Assembly (NCBI RefSeq): GCF_018139145.2
Contig: NC_059472.1
Coordinates: forward strand, 101,134,877 to 101,198,876
Reading direction: 5' to 3'
Length of the DNA: 64,000 nt
DNA from: Gymnogyps californianus
Taxonomy: Eukaryota > Chordata > Aves > Accipitriformes > Cathartidae
Every line of letters starts with the position of its first letter. Positions within the stretch are counted from its first letter, which is position 1. Shown piece by piece: positions 47,574 through 58,400 of the stretch. The position numbers and the translations under genes are program-made. The notes beneath the pieces were generated by a model. It was not told where the DNA came from and did no database searches. It saw only the letters and a program-made list of their open reading frames with translations.

Positions 47574-47967
47574 ATTCCATACCATTTACGTCGTGCCCAG
47601 GTCCCACACTATCCGATACATCCTCATTAACCACCCTCCCCTTCTCATCCTTTTATGTAATACACAGATATCATTCCTTTAGTCTATGGGCCACCCCTAT
47701 GAAATGTCTGCAAAATGTCCATTGAGTTCATTTAGTCCATGACTTTGGGCTCCATCTGTTATGGTGGTCACTCAGGAGAGGAGAGGTGGTGTGTTGCATG
47801 GAGTTACTGGGCACCAAAGCCCAGGTTGGGTCACTGCTGCACTTGCACTGCTTCTTGTAAGGCTTGTCTTTCATTGGTTCAGGTGGTTACTGCTATAGTA
47901 ATTCCTGTAACATGCAACTCAAATCATGGGTTACAACAATTTAAAGGTATTTCCATTACAATCTCCA

Positions 47968-47982
47968 CCCCTGGTCCCTTTG
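47968..47982 (-). other. Second polypurine-like site inside the element
   Basis: TCTCCACCCC recurs about 400 bases inside the element, giving GGGGTGGAGA on minus, identical to the core of the terminal polypurine tract. It could be a central-polypurine-like duplicate or the scar of an internal deletion that brought two 3' regions together. Confidence 0.4.
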
Positions 47983-48017
47983 GACCAGACCATCGGGTTT
48001 AACATTGCAGTGAACTC

Positions 48018-48650
48018 CTCCCCTTGCCCCTGCTCCGGCTTGGACTTATCCACAGACTGCAGTCCCTTAGGGTTGTACCTGCTCCAAGTGGAGCCTTATC
48101 TATGAGCCGCAGTCTCTTCAGGGGTATACCTGCTGCAGCATAGACTTATCCACAGCCACAGTTGCTTTGATGTGCACCTGTTCCAGCATGGCCTTCTCCA
48201 TGGGCCACAATGCCTTCAGAGATACACCTGGTCCAGTGTGGCCTTACCCACAGCCACAGTCCCTTCAGGAGTGGCCCTGCTCCAACATGGCCTTACCCAT
48301 GGCTGCAGTCCCTCCAGGGCCATACCTGCTCTGTGGTGGGCTTATCCATGGCCACATGCTTTGAGGTGCTCCAGCATAACCTCATAAACAGCCACTCATG
48401 TTTCAGGGTGTACCTGCCGTGGCATGGACTTATCCACAGCCACAGATGCTTCAAGGTGTACCTTCTCCAGCATGGACTTATCCTTGGGCCAAAATCCCTT
48501 CAGAGGTATACCTGCTGCAGCACAGACATAACCATGGCCACAGACGCTTCGAGATATACCTGCTCTGGCATGGGCTTATCCACGGCCACAGATGCTTTGG
48601 GGTGTCCTGCTCCCACATCGACTCATCCACAGGTCACAGTCCCTTCGACT
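48018..48650 (-). repeat. Diverged 49-bp tandem array (about 13 units) inside the LTR element
   Basis: The block around CTTATCCACAGCC on plus recurs with its TATC core at about 48047, 48097, 48147, 48195, 48245, 48294, 48343, 48383, 48431, 48479, 48529, 48577 and 48624, a spacing of 47-50 bases with one 40-base interval. Each unit runs, on plus, through ACCTGCTCC, AGCATGGACTTATCC, ACAGCCACAG and TCCCTTCAGGGGTAT-like segments. Because 49 is not a multiple of three, the reading frame rotates with every unit, so a conserved protein repeat is unlikely. The long plus-strand frames seen here are by-products of stop-poor units. I recall motifs of this kind (GCTGGAGCAG, GGACTGCAGCC) in other avian ERV interiors, so the repeat type may be shared. 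Confidence 0.88.
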
Positions 48651-48972
48651 CGGGTTCATACTGGAGTTCCAGCCTGTCCAGTACAGCAGCACAGAAACAG
48701 CAGCGATGCCCTGGCCATCTGCCAGCCCAGGCGCGCTGCCATTACTGTTATCAGAATGTTGCCAGGCACAGCAGAGTAAGATGATAAGCAGTACAGCAAG
48801 CAACGAAAGCAAAAAGCAACCACTAACAAGCACGAGACTCTAATATACAGTGAGGCAAGCAAGACCCACGGCAAGCACAGAAGCCTGCCAATTAATAGCT
48901 AAACAGCAATAACAGCTATACTTTCGATCTAGTATATTCCAATCAAATCTGTTGTTATCTCGAACCCTTTGA

Positions 48973-48990
48973 GCCCCACGTTGGGCGCCG
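48973..48990 (-). other. Primer binding site, tRNA-Lys type
   Basis: On minus the 18 bases contain GGCGCCCAACGTGGGGC. This matches 17 of the 18 bases of the classical tRNA-Lys(1,2) primer binding site known from betaretroviruses; the first base is C in place of T. It starts eight bases inside the 5' LTR edge, slightly farther than usual. It fixes the element orientation and implies that tRNA-Lys primed its reverse transcription. Confidence 0.85.
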
Positions 48991-49123
48991 AAAATGACTG
49001 TCGTGGTTTAACCCCAGCCGGCAACTAAGCACCATGCAGGCGCTTGCTCACTCCCCCCCGGTGGGATGGGGAGAGAATCAGAAGAGTAAAAGTGAAAAAA
49101 CTCATGGGTTGAGATAAAGAGTG

Positions 49124-49129
49124 TTTAAT
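49124..49129 (-). terminator. 5' LTR ATTAAA signal
   Basis: TTTAAT on plus, equivalent in position to 47092-47097 in the other LTR. Confidence 0.5.
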
Positions 49130-49310
49130 AGGCAAAGCAAAAGCCGCGTACACAAGCAAAGCAAAACAAGGAATTTATTCACTACTCCCCATGGGCAGGC
49201 AGGTGTTCAGCCATCTCCAGGAAAGCAGGGCTCCATCACGCATAACGGTTACTTGGGAAGACAAATGCCATAACTCTGAACGTCCCCCCCTTCCTTCTTC
49301 TTCCCCCAGC

Positions 49311-49316
49311 TTTATA
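49311..49316 (-). promoter_or_regulatory. 5' LTR TATA box (element promoter)
   Basis: TATAAA on minus in CAGCATATAAAGC. Transcription would start about 25-30 bases to the left and run through the primer binding site and the tandem array. Confidence 0.7.
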
Positions 49317-49592
49317 TGCTGAGCATGACATCATATGGTATGGAATATCCCTTTGGTCAGTTGGGGTCAGCTGTCCCAGCTGTGTCCCCTCCCAACTTCT
49401 TCCGCACCCCCAGCCTACTCACTGGTGGGGTGGTGTGAGAAGCAGCAAAGGCCTTGACTCTGTGTAAGCACTGCTCAGCAGTAACTGAAACATCCCTGTA
49501 TTATCAGCACTGTTTCCAGCACAAATCTAAAACATAGCCCCATACTAGCTACTGTGAAGAGAATTAAGTCTATCCCAGCCAAAACCAGCACA

Positions 49593-49597
49593 CATGG
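49593..49597 (+). repeat. Target-site duplication, right (CATGG)
   Basis: Directly follows CCAGCACA and is identical to 46967-46971. Confidence 0.85.
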
Positions 49598-52500
49598 GCA
49601 GGAGGTGATACTGCTGTCCCTGACAAAGTATTCCTCAGAAAACCTTCCGCATGTGCATGGGTGATGTCAGATGCGACTGACCAACAGATTATTTATGTTT
49701 CAGATGGAATAAAGCTACTTAATACGTGAGCCCATTTCCCAAATCTTACTGAGGCAACCCGGCGACTCCTGTTAGGACAAGGGTGCAAGGACCATGCAAC
49801 ATGGCCAGGCTGTAACCTCCTGGCTGCTTCCTGCTTGCTTGGCTTGCGCCGTCTTTTATGGACTTTTCTCTTGGTAGCAGAATGGTGTCCATAGGTGCCA
49901 CTGCAGCTGAACAAGTATGGGCTGGATGAGGAGACCTGGCCATATTTGGGAAACTTGGCGAAGTGTCTCTCCCACATAAAGCCATAATTTTGCTGTCCTT
50001 AATGATGGCCTCGCCTGGATCCACAAGACTGGGAATCTTTGAATTTTCAAACTCCTTCTGCTGTGAGTATGAGGGGGATTTTTTCCTCTTTTCTTAACAA
50101 ATTCCTATTTAAAAGGCATAGGACGAATGTGCTGTGACGGTGACTCACACCTTTGTGAGCAAGCGGGGATGTAACTGAAATGGCTCAACATGGGGGGGCT
50201 CAACGTACACTGGCTGGGTATTTAATGGGAAATGTCATAGGAGAGAGACTGTAACCCACAAACCTTTGCTATTTCTGTGTTTTGTGCATGGAGCTGCTGG
50301 TGTGCTGACATACACCTTTTTAGTTAGGTGCATTGCAGCTTAAGCTCTTTCTGGAAAGTTGGTGGTGAAGGTGGGGGAATTGAAAGGCTCATAGATATTT
50401 GTCACGTATAAAGCATGGATTGACAAATGGAGCAGGTATTAATAACAAAAATAATACAATAAACTGTTGCATAGTTGTAGGAGTACCTTTCTCTTGTTGA
50501 ACTAGGTGGAAAGCTTATGTGCTTGTTAACGTGAAGCAGGTGGCTATAACTGGAAAGCAGCAATAAAGAACGTTTTCTGGTCAATTGTTTTATAATGCTG
50601 AACAGGCAGTTCTCCGATATGACTGTACACCTCGTTTGCTGGCATTATGTACAAGGAATTAAATATAACTTGCCTTGCCTTGTGCCGGCCACTTAAAATG
50701 CAGTCTCAAAATATGATGCAGTTGCTTGGATTAATGGTATTTGTACTTTGAGTGTGTGACAACTTCAATATGTTCTTATTACAGCTTCAACATATTAACA
50801 GCCTGTGAAAGGGTTGCCTAAGTATTATAGCTACTTTTCAGACTTGAGTTTGTACTTTCCTCTGAAAACTCAAATTTGTGTGCAGGGTTTTCTGTTCTGC
50901 ATGAGATGCTAAGGAGAAGATGGGAACCTTGAACCCAGAACTATTAAAACCAATGAAACCTGGTTTTCTGAGAACAGATGCTGATTGACACGAGTTCTGA
51001 CTGCTACTTTTTCCCCTCACTTGGGGACCTACAAAACAGGGTGTGTGTGTCTGCTTTCTAACCTCCTTGGCTATCTCGTTTCCCTCATATGGGTGTAATT
51101 CTCAAGTGTCTAATGCTGCGGAGCTCATTCTGCGGCCTTCTGCTCCATCAGGGCACTAAATAGGTCTCCCTTGCACATACCCAGCTGCATATTTTCACAA
51201 AATCTGTAGGAACTTATTAGCTTTGAGACTCTTAGTCCTCTGTCAAACGTGTCTGAATTTAGTCAACAGGTTAAAAAATTGCTGGGAACATGGGCAGACA
51301 GACTACCTGTGTACATGTGTGCACACAGGTAATGAACCTGTAGGCTTTGCATGTGTAGGAACACATGTACCAAGTACTGCATGTGCTTTTTTCTCTATAT
51401 ACCTGATGAAATTCCACCAGGTCTGAAAATTAAATCCTACTTTAAGAAATGATTGATTTGCCTTTGGATTTTTTCCAGGCATGTTATTTGTTTATTTATT
51501 TTGCTTCTCTCTAATCTATCCTCATAAGTGGTATAAGAGAAATGCTGACACACTCTTACCTCTGCTATTACCAGTGGGTGCTACTCTAAGAGTACCTAAT
51601 GATTTTAATGAATTTTGTGGCTGAAAGTTGGACATTGATGCTGATTTTAAAGCATTCACCAGTGAAAAAAGGATAAGCCTTTATTGATAGCTAGTCAAAA
51701 GTGAAGACTTAGCTGTAATTATTTACAAATCAATTAACAGACCTTTCCTCTAACACCCTATCAGTCAAAGACTGGCTAAGAGCAGAGGAGAGCATTGATA
51801 AGAATACACCATGAAACAAAATCAATTGTCTTTTGTCATTCTGACAGAAGTGAGCTCTACACGTGGATTAACCCAGAATGCAATAGGAAAATGTCCACAG
51901 GCTGGAAGATAACCCAATTCTGTAAAATCAAGGTTGTCATAAGAATCTTTCGTAATTGATGGCGAGATTAGAACTTATCTAGCATCCCAGTGGTAAGAAT
52001 CAAAACAGCTTCTGGTGCGGCGTTGCAACTCTTTAAAGCTAGATTAGTTTTCTCAGCCCTGGAATCTGTCCTTAATGTCAGCTAATTTAAAGAAACTACA
52101 TGTGTAGCATGTACTTTGAGGTCATACTTTTATGACTGAGGTCATATGTTTATGATTGTAGCTGGTAGTTGCATTGTTAGCCGTTATGCAGTTCTTGGAA
52201 AGTATTGGTGCAAGTGTGTTTCTGATGCCACAGGAAAGCTGTCAATATTTTTTCTCTTATCTTTTTGGAAGAAGTCTTTTTAATTAATATGTTCTTGTGT
52301 ACAAAATCTTTGGTTCAGATTTGTTTGTCTGAATGTAAAGTTGTGATGATATTCCAATCTTAATCCTGGCTATAGTATGACTCTGCAAAAGGACAATAGA
52401 AAAAAATCTTAATGTTTCCTCAAAATGGCCTTTGGAAAAAGTCTGAAATGTTTCTGTAATTATCAGTAGAGCCCTAAGATACTGTTGGGGTAATTTATTT

Positions 52501-55120
52501 AAATGACAAAATTTAAGACTACCAGTTTTAGCAAATATTAGCTCTTCATGTGATTGCATGATGTGAAATTCTCAAGCAATTTTCAGAACTGTACCGAGGT
52601 TTTTTCTCTTTGCACTCAAATCGGTAACAGCAGTGCTCTGATTTCTGCTTCCAGCTGGGCAGTACATATTTCACAGCCTTATGTTTAGCATAGCTTCATT
52701 CCACTCGAGCATTCTTCATCGGCGCGCGCTGGCTTCAGCTCCCCAAACTGGGCCTTCCCCAAGCTGCTTTTGGGAAATCCTAGTGAAAGAGACCACTATG
52801 CACACGCTCCCCCTTCTCTCCATCCCCCTTCTCTCCGTCCCCCCCACATGTTTTGTTGATCCTAGCTGTAACATACTTTTCTGCATTTCTGCAGGTTATT
52901 TTGTAAATCAGCCAAGGAGCGTAGCAGTTGCTCTGCTTGTCTATTCAATTCATTTTTCAGCCTAAGATAACTCTAAAGATTGTATCTCCTCTGAGATTTA
53001 GTGCAATAACTCTTCCTCACCAAACAGTACAAATAGGCACTGGTGAGTACAAGAGCATGAATACCTGAGAATTATTTAAATAAGCAGCAGGCCAAACCTA
53101 AAAGCAAAACACAAATGAAAAATATTAATCGAAATGAGGATTATCAGTAATGATTTATGACCAACACCAAAGGTCAGCACAATAATCTTTCAGTAATGTG
53201 TCGTGCAGTCATGCAAAAGACCTGGTTTCTGTTCCCAGGCTTGGTCTGAACAAACTCATGTGGTTTGCTTAACCTCCACAGGGAGAAAGCTTTGTATTGC
53301 TCATTGATTTCAAGGGTGACTATGGATGGAAGTATGTGCCCTTCTGTCAGATGTTTGGGTCCTGAAATGGGATGATTCTTGAGAGAGCAAGTTTCTAGGG
53401 ACTTTCAAGCGGCTAGAAGCATGCAATGAATGTTAGAAAGAAAGATATGGAGTTCTAGCCTTTAAAACATTTTAACATTGTAAACCCATGAGAATGTAAA
53501 AGTGTATGTAGTGAATCTGAAAACTCCATGCTGAACATATGGGATTCCCAAAGAAGCCTTCTGTGCTCCAAGGTACTCTGTCTGTAGCTATAGAGATGCT
53601 TAAGTTTTCGAGCTATTAAAAAGAAAAGAATTTTCAGTGCAAAAATAAATATATTAAAAGAACAAAAGTTAGGGGAGCTATGGTTGCCCTAGTAACCATA
53701 ACTCTGATATTAATTAGTATGTCAGTTGGTTTTAGCTGCTGACCTCTTAATGTTTCCCTCTACTTATTTGCAGTAATACTTTTTCAATTCTATGTTCTTT
53801 GTTTCTATTTTATTTCATATTTATTCATCTTTGGTAGTTTTGTCCCCACCCTCCCTGAGTTGCTCAAAGATAACCTTTTTCTCTTCTTTTCCCCACATGC
53901 TTCTCTCTCCTCAAGTGGGACAGAGTGAAAGGGGCAGATGAGGAATTGCAGAACTGAAGTCAACATCCTAGCATCTTCCCTGGAATAAATTCTTTCTAAG
54001 AAAATCATTGTCTTGTCTGCAAGAAACAGAACTCTTCATTTAAACTTATTATACTTCTCATATATCAAAATGACACAATGATTTGACAATGATGTAGACA
54101 AGTAGTAACATGAAAAAAATAACGTAACGGTTGTTTTCAGTGCATTTGACACAAACTATTTTTTTAAATATCAAAAGAACTTTACGTATGTTTTCTGACA
54201 TATGTCATAACCTTGGCATTGGTTCAGGAGCACGTTGACATCAGTTGGTATTGTGAGATGCTTTCTGTTCTTTCTTCTTCTGATTTGGCTCATGGTCATG
54301 GACTGACATACCCTTTTTAAAGCTTTTTACAATATGTTTTCTAGGTAAGAACCAATTTTCTTCCAGGAAAATTTGACTTTGGATGAAAACAGGTGAACAG
54401 AGGAAAAGGAGGTGAAAGTACAAAGTTAACTTCAAATCAGTGCCTGCCACCATCTTGAACTATTTTTTTCGCTTACCTTTCGGCGAGAAACATTTGGAAA
54501 TAGCACAGCAGCAGTAATCAGCAATGACTATCTTGTATAGTAGAATTTTCCTTAGAGGCATATGGGTTCTAGGTGATTTACTTCTTGCAGCTTAAAAACA
54601 TGTTATTCTTCAAATATTTAATCCTCTTTTGCCTGTTGACCAATAGTAAATATTGTGGAAAAAAACTTGTGTATCTGCAAAATAGTTCTTTGAAGTATGT
54701 TTTCAAGTCTTTCTACTTAGATACTGTTCCTCTGTTTTCTGGTGATTTCTAAAACACAAAACACTGTGAAGGGTGCTCTTACTGGCTACTTTAGGTATTA
54801 GATGTAGCTGTTATTTCTGAAGTCCAAACTTAAAATCCTAAGTCAGTGAAGAAAGGCTGGTGTCACAAGTTTTAACTGAGGTTAAAATAACCCCCCAATA
54901 GATGGTATCAATACTTAAGAAGGAATCCCACTAAAAGCAATTTCAAAGTACTAAAAGGCAGTCCCCTGAACGTATATGTATGGAATAGAGTGCTATTTAG
55001 GTAGGTGCTACGGCCTTCCTTCTTCTGAAGCAAATCTTACTTACTGATGATTTTATTTAATTTTTTCTGATTTAGATCTGTTTTGTGATTAAGATCTTCT
55101 ATCTACACTGCCCTCATACA
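49598..55120. other. Non-coding stretch with possible regulatory blocks
   Basis: No gene was recognised. Minus-strand frames overlap in three phases at 49693-50050, with no recognisable domain. A 20-bp two-copy repeat with AGGTCA half-sites lies at 52118-52157. Blocks rich in homeodomain, GATA and SOX-like cores lie at about 51690-51870 and 53050-53220; the latter includes CAAAGGTCA at 53168-53176. A CCCCTTCTCTCC direct repeat lies near 52810-52845. Confidence 0.55.
52118..52157 (+). repeat. Two-copy 20-bp tandem repeat with AGGTCA half-sites
   Basis: GAGGTCATACTTTTATGACT is followed directly by GAGGTCATATGTTTATGATT (17 of 20 positions equal). Each unit starts with a nuclear-receptor-type AGGTCA half-site, placing two half-sites 20 bases apart in direct orientation. 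Confidence 0.75.
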
Positions 55121-55337
55121 GAATCGTAGAACCATAGAACAGCCCAAGTTGGAAGGGACCTTGAAAGATCATCTGGTCCAACCTTTCATGGGAAAGAGAG
55201 CCTAGATGAGATTATCTAGCACCCTGTCCACTTGCATCTTGAAAACCTCCAGCAATGGGGACTCTACCATGTCCCTGGGCAGGTTGTGCCAGTGAATGAT
55301 TATTCTTACTGTAAAAAACTTGTTTCTTACATCTAGG
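55121..55337 (-). mobile_element. CR1 3'-end fragment
   Basis: About 217 bp. On plus it opens with AATCGTAGAACCATAGAAC, then AAGTTGGAAGGGACCTTGAA and GATCATCTGGTCCAACC, followed by CCTCCAGCAATGGGGACTC and CCCTGGGCAGGTTGTGCCAG. This is the standard CR1 3' region seen in reverse complement. It is severely 5'-truncated, ending near ACATCTAGG, and keeps the imperfect ATTCTATG tail. On minus a frame retains HWHNLPRDMVESPLLEVFK, a diverged version of the ORF2 C-terminus also seen in the CR1 at 26637-28425. Confidence 0.92.
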
Positions 55338-55407
55338 AGCAATACACTGATAGCTAATGTTGAACGTGTGTTTTGAGAAGAGGGGATTACATGAGCTTTG
55401 TGTGTAT

Positions 55408-55422
55408 GAGAGAGAGAGAGAG
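55408..55422 (+). repeat. (GA)n microsatellite
   Basis: Seven GA units plus one G. Confidence 0.9.
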
Positions 55423-58400
55423 GAATTTCAGTGAAAGCAGACAGATGCATTTCAGCAAAGTTTTGTTAAGGGTTTTTTATTCTTTTTTGGGTGGAAAAAA
55501 AAATCTGAAGATCAATTCCAAATCTAGCTTCATTGCTTCAGAAATAGTTGGACTGAGATAATTTTCCCTTGGCTTCACTCTTCATGAAGTTAATGCTTAA
55601 GCTTTCATCCCAAAGCATTACATAGTTAGCTGGACATCAAAAGTACATTTAGATCTACCTCAGATCTGTATCCTTCTGATGCATCAAGCTAAGCAGTCTA
55701 ATAATATCACAGCACATCATGACAACATGAAACCCAGTTGACCAGATGGTTCTCTGTGGCTCCAAGAAGTACATTTGGCATCTGCAAGAGCACAGTCTTT
55801 TTTTTAATCGTTATTTTCCCAGGCACTTCCCCAAATTACTAAGAGAGTATAAAACTTCCAAACAAACTCTAAAAAGCTTCTCTGCCAACAACCATCTTGC
55901 TCCATATTTGAGCACCTAATTAAAATATTTTAGTATCCAAATTTGCAGATGAAGTCAACATTTTTACATTTCTGTATATTTCTGATGCAGAGGATACTGG
56001 GAATCCAGACACAGTTTATTTTGCTGTTCATGCAACAGGCCACCCTTTGACAGACTTCTAGTTTTGCGTTTTTAGATCTGTGCTTGCTCAAACCCCTTGA
56101 TTTGTCAAAAACATTAAGCATTTTTATAAATAATGGTATTTCACATGGAACGCCCTGGAGATCCAGCATCTTGCTTTAACAGCCCAAGGAAGAAATATTG
56201 CTGGCAGCAGATCAGGAAATTGAAATATAAACTTGCATCTTAAATTGCATACAAGTGCAAACTGGTATTAGGTGATGTAACACCTTACCTTTTCTAGTAA
56301 ATGTAGTAAGGAGGAAAAATGTTAACTATTATACAGCTAAAAAAAAGTGACACACATGATTAAGAATAGCTAGTTTTTTATGAAATCTCTTTGAAATTGT
56401 ATTATGTTTAACATCTCAATATTCACTTAAAAGCATAATCTAGTGTAAGGATGGCTTCCACACAAAGAAAACCAACTTTTTTTTTCCTCCAACAAAATGC
56501 CCTAATTGTGTGTTTATTCTATACAATGTTGCTATTAGTGATAGAAAAGTTGTTTTGCTTTATCTGAAACCCATTTGGACAATGTTACCTCTAAATCTTA
56601 ACTCCATCTTGACTGCTCAGCCCTGCTCAGTAAGAGAGACACTAATACAGATGTGGGAGATGGGAACAGAGCACAAGTTTCTGAAAAAAGAACAAAAATA
56701 CCATGGGAGGAAAAAAAGAGTAGAAAGTGAAGACAAAGTAGAAAGTAAAGAGGGATTATGGAAAAAGTGCATGAAGGAATAAAGGAAAGGACAAAAATTA
56801 CATTTAAAAGTTCTGATAAAATAAAGTATGCTGTAGGCTGCACTACCTCTGTCATTTTGGGTAAGAAGAATGTTTCTGTTGCTTATATATGGACTAATAG
56901 GCAGTCGTATGAACTCTGATATTTCAAAAAGTTGAATCAAATGAAGAAATGTAGAATAGATATTAATCTTTGAGTTCAGGAAAGTGTTACGAGCTTAAAA
57001 CAGACTTTAAGGATTACAGATCCTCAGACTTGCTGGGATGTATATAAATGCCACTTCACAGAGTTTGTATAGCAATCCCAGTTGTCAATATCACAGGTTT
57101 ATTTATTGTTGGCTTAAACTTCAGGGAGCAACCTCATCAAGCAAGGGCAGTGTGCTTTTACTGTCGCTCATTGTAGCCTTGCATGAGGGTAAGGATGCTG
57201 GCAGATGTCTGCGGTTAGTGCAATGGTGGTATTCGTTATGTAGGATTATTTTATGTTTTTGCACTGTCAAAATATAAGAAGGCAAATGTAACAAGGTTTC
57301 CCTGCAGCTGTGCAATATGTTTTCACCCAACAGGACAAATATGAACAGGTGGAAGGACATGAATGTTAAAATAACAGAAGGTAAGGAGCCAGCCCAGCTC
57401 TGGTACCCATAACCCTGGCTGTGGGTATACAAACAAATTACTGTGGGGTGAGTTCATTGTAAATTCATAGCGTTGCTTACTGCCTCAGTACATACTTTTG
57501 ACCTATGGTTGATGTGAAGTAGTGTGAGGTAGTTCCCGTGCACCAGAAGTGCGTATCTGGGCAATTCCCGAGAGTACCTGCTGGCCTGTGAATTCACATG
57601 CTCCTCTACCTTGTGCATGTGCTCTTATCATGGCAAATAACATAATGAACCTGGTATCCTAATATGTTGCATGAATTGAATGAGCAGATACGTTTCAAAT
57701 TATGTTTACCCTGATAAAGACATAGTTCTGTCATGACTGCACCACTTTGTTTTATTTTTTAAAATCAGGAATCAACATTAAATTTCAAATGCAAAATAGA
57801 CAATAAGGTTGGTTGGTGTATACTCGGCTGTCAAAAACTGGTTAAGCTGGCTTTGGTCTAGCTCTTATTTTGTGCCCAGAAGTAACTTTGTAGACATAAA
57901 TTAAAGCATGCAAATACCTGCTTGATCTGAGGCTGCAGTAGGCAATTAGGTACCTTCTCTGGAAAAACTTTATCTGTAACTATTTCCTTGAGGAGAGGAA
58001 TAAAAGAAGAAGAGAGGGGTTTAGAAAGTAAGCAGTTAATGTTTTATGTTATACTATGACATTGTGCCAGTGCAAGCAGTTTTATGATCAATCCCTGCAT
58101 TCAGAAAATTGATTCACGTTGGTAGGTGGACCTGCACAAGGGGCATGATCAGAAGATCTGTCGTTTCATCCCTGGACAAGTAGATAATGTTGCCTCATGA
58201 CTTTCAGGATTTTCTGTCCTTTCTGACAGTTTACCTAGGGAAGAGTAAAGATATCACTGGTAGTGTGATCTAGTTACCTAAAGCAAATGAAAAGGTCTTA
58301 AATGCAATCATTGTAAGTTTTTGACAAATGTCATTATTTAAATATAAAGGCACAAAGGAATAAATTTTCAAAGCATTGCCTGGAGGATTGGGTGTATTTC

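Larger units (their letters stand above)
46972..49592 (-). mobile_element. Complete non-autonomous LTR retrotransposon (ERV-derived)
   Basis: Two LTRs in the same orientation (46972-47560 and 48999-49592) enclose a 1,438-bp interior, all flanked by 5-bp CATGG duplications. The element is transcribed on minus. Its 5' LTR is on the right, a Lys-type primer binding site lies at 48973-48990, and a polypurine tract at 47561-47573 abuts the left (3') LTR. No gag, pro, pol or env frame is present. Instead, about 630 bp of the interior is an array of diverged 49-bp repeats. It must have moved with proteins supplied by an autonomous relative. By eye the LTRs differ at about thirty positions plus two indels, roughly 5%, which suggests an insertion of millions of years, not a fresh one. 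Confidence 0.93.
48999..49592 (-). repeat. 5' LTR of the non-autonomous element
   Basis: 594 bp. On plus it starts TGTCGTGG and ends CCAGCACA. It is near-identical to the left LTR, with about thirty substitutions concentrated in the U5-end 120 bases and in the far U3. It carries the TATA box (49311-49316) and ATTAAA (49124-49129) that would start and process element transcripts. Confidence 0.93.

Noticed and set aside
48018..48650. CRISPR-like periodicity
   Set aside because: Units are contiguous and diverged, without constant repeats separated by unique spacers, and lie inside a eukaryotic LTR element.
48210..48779. 189-codon plus-strand frame and companion frames over the tandem array
   Set aside because: It lies antisense to the LTR element and arises from stop-poor 49-bp units read in rotating frames; there is no repeat at the protein level.
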